Below are positions 50,601 to 55,759 of a stretch of DNA of 55,759 bases, in pieces. The notes under the pieces are model-generated. The model saw only the letters and a list, made by a program, of their open reading frames with translations, did not search any database and had not been told where the DNA came from. Position numbers and translations under genes: made by a program. The stretch is taken from assembly GCA_013288345.1 (NCBI GenBank), contig JABDCA010000018.1, positions 1 to 55,759 of the forward strand. The letters are read 5' to 3'. The stretch comes from Bacteroidota bacterium (lineage in GTDB: Bacteria; Bacteroidota; Bacteroidia; JABEUT01). How positions within the stretch are numbered: the stretch's first letter is position 1; every line of letters starts with the position of its first letter.

Positions 50601-53600
50601 ATTAATTGCCCCTACATTAACTACTATACTGACTTTTTGGGTACAGCCTGTGCTTGTAGTTGAAGTAACGAAATAAGTGAGGGATGATGTAGGTGATACG
50701 GTAATTGAGCTTGTAGTTGCACCCGTATTCCAAACATAGTTGTTTCCACCGCTGGCAGTCAGAGTTACCGAACTACCTATGCAAATGTTTGGAGAGGGTG
50801 AGGCATTTATAGCTATTACAGGACATGGAGGTGCACAACTCGATTGCCAATATAGTCCGGTTAGCCCCACGCCATAACAATCTCCTCCTGCGGTCTGAGA
50901 AGTATTGTTGGTATAAAAAGCATAAGGAACACTGGTTTGGCCTGAAGTAAGAGTTATTGGTGTTACATCAAAATTCCAAAATAAATTTGGAAATGAAACG
51001 GTAGTATTATTGTAAGTATCAACATGCACATTACCTGCGTAATTACTATTAGCACCAGACATTATAGAAAAGGCCTTCGCTGTACCCGGTGTACCCGGTA
51101 AACATACATTGCTTTTACTAAAACAATCTGTCATCGTATAATATACAGCACTAAAATAATTTTGTATGATATTACCATCATCTATTTCTATATTACCTTG
51201 ATAACTCGCTGTCAAGTCCTGATAGACAACAATTAAAGAGACACCATACATATCATTGCCTGAAAGGCCTGCTCCAGGGCTAAAGCTAATATTATAAATT
51301 CCATTTCCATTTATAATGCTGGTGACATCTGCACTCCCTGCAAAAGTACCCTCGTCACCCCAGCATTCAGGAATATTGAACAATCCTAAATAATTAACAG
51401 GGAAAGTAGTTTTGACACCCCCCGAATTAGATACTGTTACAGTGGGGAAGGGATTAATATTCCCAAATGGAAGGGAGGAAAAATAATAGGATGACATAAA
51501 ATATAAATATGCTTTTAATATAGCTCCATGACATGGGGCAATAGTAGGTAACCCTTTAAGTGTTACCGAGGTTGGAAGCCCGGTGCCATTTGTATTGAAA
51601 GGAATTGGCGATGTCTGGCTTTTGGTTTCAACTAATTGATGAGCCTCAACATAATTTAATCCGCAAACATTTAACAGAACTAAGGCAGGTTCAAGAACTC
51701 CACTAACAGCAGTCGGTTGATGAGTATATACAGTCAGAACCGTAGGGCATACATTGAAAACAACGGTATTACTATTGCAGTTTGTACATGAATTTAGCGT
51801 GTGGCTTAATTTGATTAGATACGTATTCCCAATTATTATGTTTGTATCTGTTATTGTTACCGTACTTGAATCAGTATTAGAAGGGCTTGCTGAATCCATA
51901 GGCATACCATTGCAGGAGCTATACAAATAGGCTTTACTTATCGTTCCTGATGAGCTATCAGTGTTAAAACTGCTGACCAATAAATTCAAATATTTACCAC
52001 TTGCCGTGAAACTATACCACTTGGTATTCCCTTGTAATTCCTGATTATTTATACATGCAGAACCTTCGGCAGGAATATTGATTGGTGTAATGCACGTACT
52101 ACCGGGTAGGCAGTTATTCACAATTACAGAATAACTCGAACTTGCTTTGCAACCACCAATTCCGCTTCCTGTTAGATTATACGTATGTGTAGCATTTGGA
52201 GAAACTATAATAGTATCATTAGTACTGCCTGTGCTCCATTTATAGGTGTTTGCACCACTTGCTGTAAGCACGGCATTAGAGATGCCTTTGCAAATTGTAG
52301 GCGAAGAAGAAGTTATAGTAACTATAGGCGTTGGGTTAACTGTTATAGTATCACCAGCTGTGCCATTACAGCCATTGGCATTTGTTCCAATTACTGTATA
52401 TATAGTATTACTTGTTGGCGATACTTCTATTGTGTTGGTTGTTGCTCCATTACTCCATACATAAGTTAAGGCACCCGAAGCATTTATAGCTATAAAGTTG
52501 CCACTACATACAGAATCCCTGTCATTTGTTTTTACTTTAGGCAAAGCATTTACTGTAACTTTTACCGTTTGTGTTGCACTGCAACCTGCATTAGTTGTTC
52601 CGGTAACTGTATAATTTGTATTTGAGATAGGGTTAGCTGTTACAATGTTTGTTGTGGTAGAATTTAGTCCTGTTGCAGGGCTCCAAGAATAAGAATCGGC
52701 ACCACCTGCGGTAAGTGTTGTGGAGCTTCCATTACATATTGTTGCAGAAGTAGGGCTAATGTTAACTGTCGGGGTAGGGTTCACATTAACAACTACAGTT
52801 TGAGAATAAGGAGAAACACCAACCTTTCCTGTTACTGTATATGTTGTAGTAACTGTAGGAGAAATGGTCAATGTTGCCCCTGCATGACCTGTGTTCCATA
52901 TGTAATTTTTCCCTCCACTGGCTGTAAGAGTGACTGAATTGCCAGAACAAATAGTAGTAATAGGAGGGTTAATAAAGATAGGGCCTGTATTTACAGTTAC
53001 TATAACAGTTTGTGTTGAAATACATCCACTGGAATTTGTACTGCTGACAGTATATGTTGTAGTACTTGTTGGGTTAGCAATTACAGAAGCTCCACTTGTT
53101 GCACTTAAACCTGTTGAAGGTGCCCATGTATAACCACTTACTCCACCGCTTGCAGTAAGGGTAGTTGAGCCACCAGCATTAATTGTTGAAGCAGATGGCG
53201 AAATATTTAGCGTTGCTGTTGTATTAACTACTATAGTATCAAAAGTAATTCCTACACAACCAAATGGACTTGACCCTATTAAATAGTAAATAGTTGTATT
53301 TAAAGGAGAAACTATAATGGAACTCGTGGTTTCGCCATCACTCCATGAATAGTTACTTCCACCGCTTGCAGTAAGCGTAACTGAATTACCAGCACATATT
53401 AAATTACCAGACGATGAAATAGTAAGTATCGGAAAAGGATTAACTACTATAGTGTCTATTGCATTATTTGAGCATCCCAAAGCATTAGTACCTATTACAC
53501 TGTATACTGTTGTTCCATTAGGAACAACAAAGATGGAACTTGTAATGTCACCCGTATTCCATAAATAGGTTGAGGCACCACTTGCAGTAAGTGTTACCCC

Positions 53601-55304
53601 ACCAGTAGCACACACAGGGTTTTGTGAAGCGGTAATTGTAATTACTGGTAATGGGTTAACTATTATAGTATCTAGTGTGCTTCCAGTACAGCCTCCAATT
53701 GTTGTTCCCGATACACTGTATGTTGTAGTTGTAGTGGGAGAAACAGTTATTGAGCTGTTAGTTGAGCCATTGCTCCACAAATATGTACCTTGATTATTTG
53801 AACTATCCGCACCGCTAACAGTAAGTGTTGTTGAATTGCCAATACATATTTTATTGTTTGATGCGGTAATAGTAAGTATAGGGTTAACTTTAACGGTATC
53901 TATTGAATTACTTAAACATCCATTAGAACCTGACCCAATAACACTATAGGCAGTAGGTGCAGTTGGAGAAATCGTAATAGAACTTGTTGTAGCACCAGTA
54001 TTCCATAAATAGGAATTTAGTCCACTAGCAGTGAGTGTTGCAGGAGAACCACCGCAAATAATATTTGGCGAGCAGACAAAGCTTGCTTTAGGCCCTCTTG
54101 GAAGTGGTGCATGAGGTGGGCCGCTAATTTGAACCAAAGTAAGATTGCCATATGGTAAAGAGCCATCAGTATATTGAAAAACAAATAACACATTTAGTTG
54201 GCGACTAACGGGGTCACAGCTATATACCGTTCCGTTATGGGTAGGCTCACCTCCGTATATGGCAGTTCCATAAAGAACTCCGCAAGGCCCTAATGTAAGG
54301 TCGGAAAGTGGAGTAGAACCATTCGTATCATTAAAATCAGCTAAAACATTATAATTATTGGTATTGGGATTAAAGCTATAAATTACACCAGCACTATATG
54401 CTCCGCCAGACGATGTATTCCCGTAAAAAATATCTGCAACGGAATCATAGAGTAAGCCAGCATCTGGTTGAAATCCAGTAGCCTGATAGAAATTATATAC
54501 AACTTTTTCTTGCCCAGTTAAAACATTAAAACTATATATCACCCCCTGATTCTTACTTCCACCAAAAGCAGTTGTTCCATAAAACAACCCATTTTTAGTA
54601 TCAAGAGCGAGAATTCCACTTTCAGGTTGAAACCCGTTAGCCCCAGTAAAAGTAAATAAAATGCTATCCTTCCCTGTTGCCGGATTGAATTTGAAAATGG
54701 TACCGTCATTCGCCCCTCTTCTGTTTGTACCTCCATGCTGGGTTACACCATAAAACATATTCTTATATAAACATAAGCCCTGCCCAAATGGCAAAGTGGG
54801 GCTACCTGTAGAATTGGTGAAATTTACTAAATCTAAATATTGATTATTGGCAGGATTGAAACTAAAAATCACACCTTCGTTAGAAGTGCCTCCTAAATAG
54901 GTCATGCCATAAAACAGGCCGTTATAAAAAGATAAGTCGTTTAAATGAGGACTAGCCCCATCCGAACCTTTCAGGTCATATAAATCAATATATTGACCTG
55001 TTGTAGGATTGAAGTTGTAAATCACTCCATATCCATATTTTCCACCTGCACTTGCCGCACCATAATATAATCCATTGTTAGTGTCTATAACTATACTGCC
55101 TAATGGAGAACTTCCGGTTGAATCGGAGAAGTTATATAATATACTATCCGTTCCAGAGGAGATATTGTATTGATGTATTATTCCACTCCCATTAATTCCA
55201 CCATTTTCAGTAGTACCATAAAGCACATAGGATTGGGCTTTACTATTTATACTACTTAATAGAAGTGCAAAAATAATGGTGGCTAATAGTGTAAGTCTTT
55301 TCAT
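47640..55304 (-). CDS. Giant T9SS surface protein: GloVer repeats, Ig-like array, beta-helix
   Basis: The 2554-aa protein has a signal peptide (KRLTLLATIIFALLLSSINSKA). Residues about 27-395 are tandem GloVer-type repeats ('GVIYSFNP.TG…VLY.F….GS.P…L….GLFYGTT..GG'). About 406-1060 are nine Ig/PKD-like units ('NPTP…I..SGNS.TLTASGG..YSWNTGATTSSI.VSPT.TTTYSVTGT…GC'). About 1065-1175 is a CBM-like sandwich and about 1178-1385 a DUF3344-like block. A tenth Ig unit is near 1491-1560, and about 1695-2260 is a right-handed beta-helix with many 'NNTI/NNxF' turns. The end is a type-A T9SS domain ('AKVYPNPANSLLNVEI', 'FAVGIYYYRI'). The architecture fits a long fibrous adhesin or glycan-interacting surface protein. 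It is transcribed away from the recombinase. Confidence 0.85.
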   Translation of the reverse strand: MKRLTLLATIIFALLLSSINSKAQSYVLYGTTENGGINGSGIIHQYNISSGTDSILYNFSDSTGSSPLGSIVIDTNNGLYYGAASAGGKYGYGVIYNFNPTTGQYIDLYDLKGSDGASPHLNDLSFYNGLFYGMTYLGGTSNEGVIFSFNPANNQYLDLVNFTNSTGSPTLPFGQGLCLYKNMFYGVTQHGGTNRRGANDGTIFKFNPATGKDSILFTFTGANGFQPESGILALDTKNGLFYGTTAFGGSKNQGVIYSFNVLTGQEKVVYNFYQATGFQPDAGLLYDSVADIFYGNTSSGGAYSAGVIYSFNPNTNNYNVLADFNDTNGSTPLSDLTLGPCGVLYGTAIYGGEPTHNGTVYSCDPVSRQLNVLFVFQYTDGSLPYGNLTLVQISGPPHAPLPRGPKASFVCSPNIICGGSPATLTASGLNSYLWNTGATTSSITISPTAPTAYSVIGSGSNGCLSNSIDTVKVNPILTITASNNKICIGNSTTLTVSGADSSNNQGTYLWSNGSTNSSITVSPTTTTTYSVSGTTIGGCTGSTLDTIIVNPLPVITITASQNPVCATGGVTLTASGASTYLWNTGDITSSIFVVPNGTTVYSVIGTNALGCSNNAIDTIVVNPFPILTISSSGNLICAGNSVTLTASGGSNYSWSDGETTSSIIVSPLNTTIYYLIGSSPFGCVGITFDTIVVNTTATLNISPSASTINAGGSTTLTASGGVSGYTWAPSTGLSATSGASVIANPTSTTTYTVSSTNSSGCISTQTVIVTVNTGPIFINPPITTICSGNSVTLTASGGKNYIWNTGHAGATLTISPTVTTTYTVTGKVGVSPYSQTVVVNVNPTPTVNISPTSATICNGSSTTLTAGGADSYSWSPATGLNSTTTNIVTANPISNTNYTVTGTTNAGCSATQTVKVTVNALPKVKTNDRDSVCSGNFIAINASGALTYVWSNGATTNTIEVSPTSNTIYTVIGTNANGCNGTAGDTITVNPTPIVTITSSSPTICKGISNAVLTASGANTYKWSTGSTNDTIIVSPNATHTYNLTGSGIGGCKASSSYSVIVNNCLPGSTCITPINIPAEGSACINNQELQGNTKWYSFTASGKYLNLLVSSFNTDSSSGTISKAYLYSSCNGMPMDSASPSNTDSSTVTITDTNIIIGNTYLIKLSHTLNSCTNCNSNTVVFNVCPTVLTVYTHQPTAVSGVLEPALVLLNVCGLNYVEAHQLVETKSQTSPIPFNTNGTGLPTSVTLKGLPTIAPCHGAILKAYLYFMSSYYFSSLPFGNINPFPTVTVSNSGGVKTTFPVNYLGLFNIPECWGDEGTFAGSADVTSIINGNGIYNISFSPGAGLSGNDMYGVSLIVVYQDLTASYQGNIEIDDGNIIQNYFSAVYYTMTDCFSKSNVCLPGTPGTAKAFSIMSGANSNYAGNVHVDTYNNTTVSFPNLFWNFDVTPITLTSGQTSVPYAFYTNNTSQTAGGDCYGVGLTGLYWQSSCAPPCPVIAINASPSPNICIGSSVTLTASGGNNYVWNTGATTSSITVSPTSSLTYFVTSTTSTGCTQKVSIVVNVGAINIAGPSATCAGNLVNVGGKDYAALNLTSTISGFACTNPTYTWSLSANAIANGAYVQAALSGSNATVYVPYLVSILTKPFTVTLDVCCGSNCCTQTFLVGGCCDQFEADGFTDFNANTLTSSTPLGSGTIVKSGNNYTIQGDLNMNINGYFIVNSGITLTLNECDVLMGSFSNILVQNGANLIINNSHIHSCDEMWQGIDVQPSGTINVDNSLIEDAIDAITSENGALYTITASDFNKDYVGLNIMPYNGTHSGNIAQTYFRCYDDTYTFGSSPGFILGTTPQTLVSPSPYLGHRGLIGINIASVKSLTIGFANNLTSTNTFDNLDCGILISNSSAAIANNIFQNITTNTTQNPTAQLSGIAVINNTVKNTVTVGQSATTNNNTFINCNRGVNINNNTKLTASAVYNSFNDCQYAVLVGNTFGQNNTASKFSITNNTISNSNAFLTANSPNGIGLFGNQATSNISVLSNNLNNCMLGIVGFNNATSKIIANTNTLAITGTIPATGANYGIGIFENALSTTTRYTAISNTISTYNNGIYTVNLQGAVIDTNIINLNSPGTTNIGIEMADAFSCTVIDNDITGLGNADIGIDLNTCLANNFLGCNIANSTYYGLSFEGPQSLNTFVTQNLMINNNTGLILNANAIIGQQGDATAPLDNTWDGTYSFATYANNSFGSQSPFYVQNKPFYNPPLNKLSFNKAPYNITPMNNANSGAHSCYYCKSNKFKNCPPPVAQLTLAHAIVNNTDTFNLYPEVAHWVEKHALYKFIKDTGSSLLSDSLINSFYDSLQNSNIGKIDSIDNLLADTNGPSSAELNSALAINTSIVPINAPEGTYKAVGNIIISMLLNGQLVPDSIEAATLRTVAQECPEKYGKEVFTARAIMDIMDNTLYHNTCSNRSDNAIKPATKSALSNAKVYPNPANSLLNVEILLQTDEVATICLYNSMGQVVKCENLNSSITVLPIGDFAVGIYYYRITDKNNDLIKADKIMIVH

Positions 55305-55501
55305 GGTAAATGGTTTTATACAGTATATGATGGCGTGAGCGGTAATTTGGTTGCATAGGTAAGTTGTAAATCAGTCATATGCAAATATTTCAGGCTTTAT
55401 TCTCAATTATTATAAATAAGTTGTCACTAACGTAACTAAAACATAACACGTCCGTTAAATGTTGATTTTTGTTTAAAGCTTTTGGATTATTTAAATAAAA
55501 A

Positions 55502-55530
55502 AAAGCCTGACATAATTTATGTCAGGCTTT
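55502..55530 (-). terminator. Terminator of the tyrosine recombinase gene
   Basis: A perfect 14-bp palindrome (AAAGCCTGACATAA and TTATGTCAGGCTTT, 1-nt centre) lies just past the recombinase stop at 55557. The minus strand continues in a T-run, so it ends that transcript. Confidence 0.85.
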
Positions 55531-55556
55531 AGTGAAACCTCAATGCAGCATATTTT

Positions 55557-55759
55557 TTAGGCTGCTTTGACAAAACTAAAACGATTGGTTACTTCCATAA
55601 GCTTATCTAACCCTTTCTTTATATCCCTTTCATCAATACCTATATATCTTCTTGTTATATCAGTACTACTATGCCCAAGTATTTTGCTTATGGTTAAGAG
55701 TTCAACGCCTTTTTTATATAAGATAGTGGCACAACTCCTACGCATGGTATGCGTACCTA
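55557..55759 (-). CDS. Tyrosine recombinase/integrase, C-terminal fragment (cut by window edge)
   Basis: The last ~66 codons of a phage-type integrase on the minus strand; the gene continues beyond the window. Reading into the edge gives GTHTMRRSCATILYKKG, the H-x-x-R box of the catalytic domain. LLTISKILGHSSTDITRRYIGI follows, with the nucleophile Tyr in RRYIG and the preceding GH(S) motif. These are diagnostic of tyrosine recombinases such as XerC/D-like and ICE/phage integrases. N-terminal and core-binding parts are not visible. Its position beside the giant surface gene and the accessory cluster suggests the end of an integrated element. Confidence 0.88.
   Translation of the reverse strand, partial: GTHTMRRSCATILYKKGVELLTISKILGHSSTDITRRYIGIDERDIKKGLDKLMEVTNRFSFVKAA

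Overview
The window looks like a chromosomal segment of a Bacteroidota bacterium, probably a free-living or environmental member near the Chitinophagia/Sphingobacteriia. Four observations support this. Seven predicted type IX secretion (T9SS) cargo proteins carry C-terminal sorting domains of the 'YPNP…G.Y..R' or gliding-motility type. SprB-like and PKD-like surface repeats are common. The Bacteroidetes -7 promoter box TAnnTTTG recurs a short distance upstream of many genes. The DNA is AT-rich and Shine-Dalgarno sequences are rare.

Layout. 1-444 is non-coding, with a degenerate CACAGAG repeat and the promoter of a fused isobutyryl-CoA mutase (445-3825). Two paralogous T9SS surface proteins follow (3936-8228), then a convergent aquaporin, a peroxiredoxin, the sulfate adenylyltransferase pair cysDN, recJ and trhO (8239-14498). 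14727-15636 encodes a receiver protein with a C-terminal membrane anchor plus an Hpt protein. 15641-17230 is a BNR-repeat secreted protein. 17497-23070 (minus strand) is a four-gene ECF-sigma operon: sigma factor, a membrane protein that joins an anti-sigma-like N-terminus to an outer-membrane-barrel-like C-terminus, a PKD lipoprotein, and a seven-PKD T9SS protein. 23319-28694 holds threonine dehydrogenase, trmB, purS, relA/spoT and hemE. 28800-36395 holds a gliding-motility-type secreted protein, a small lipoprotein, a cyclophilin, pheS, HMG-CoA lyase, proline dehydrogenase and murB. 36513-42016 holds a SpoU methyltransferase, a second ECF sigma/anti-sigma pair with a neighbouring membrane protein, a DUF4159 protein, rsmE and lepA.

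From about 42.2 kb to the right edge the content changes to accessory DNA. It holds a hypothetical protein, a minus-strand cluster of small proteins (HTH-like, single-TM, RHH plus coiled coil, and a 366-aa orphan), a repeat-dense non-coding region with clustered CGTAACG/CGTTACG motifs and a ~150-nt long hairpin ending in a T-run, a small lipoprotein, and two large T9SS surface proteins (446 and 2554 aa). The C-terminal part of a tyrosine recombinase lies at the very edge. I infer an integrated element or genomic island whose right end is outside the window.

How it works together. The core genes are ordinary metabolism and translation: branched-chain amino acid, threonine, leucine and proline breakdown, sulfate activation, haem, peptidoglycan, and tRNA/rRNA modification. 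The distinctive layer is cell-surface biology, with many T9SS cargos, two ECF sigma systems and one two-component phosphorelay. The best candidates for something undescribed are the ECF operon with the double-membrane-spanning anti-sigma/barrel protein, and the hairpin/repeat region at 45.4-45.8 kb. No tRNA, rRNA or CRISPR array was seen.
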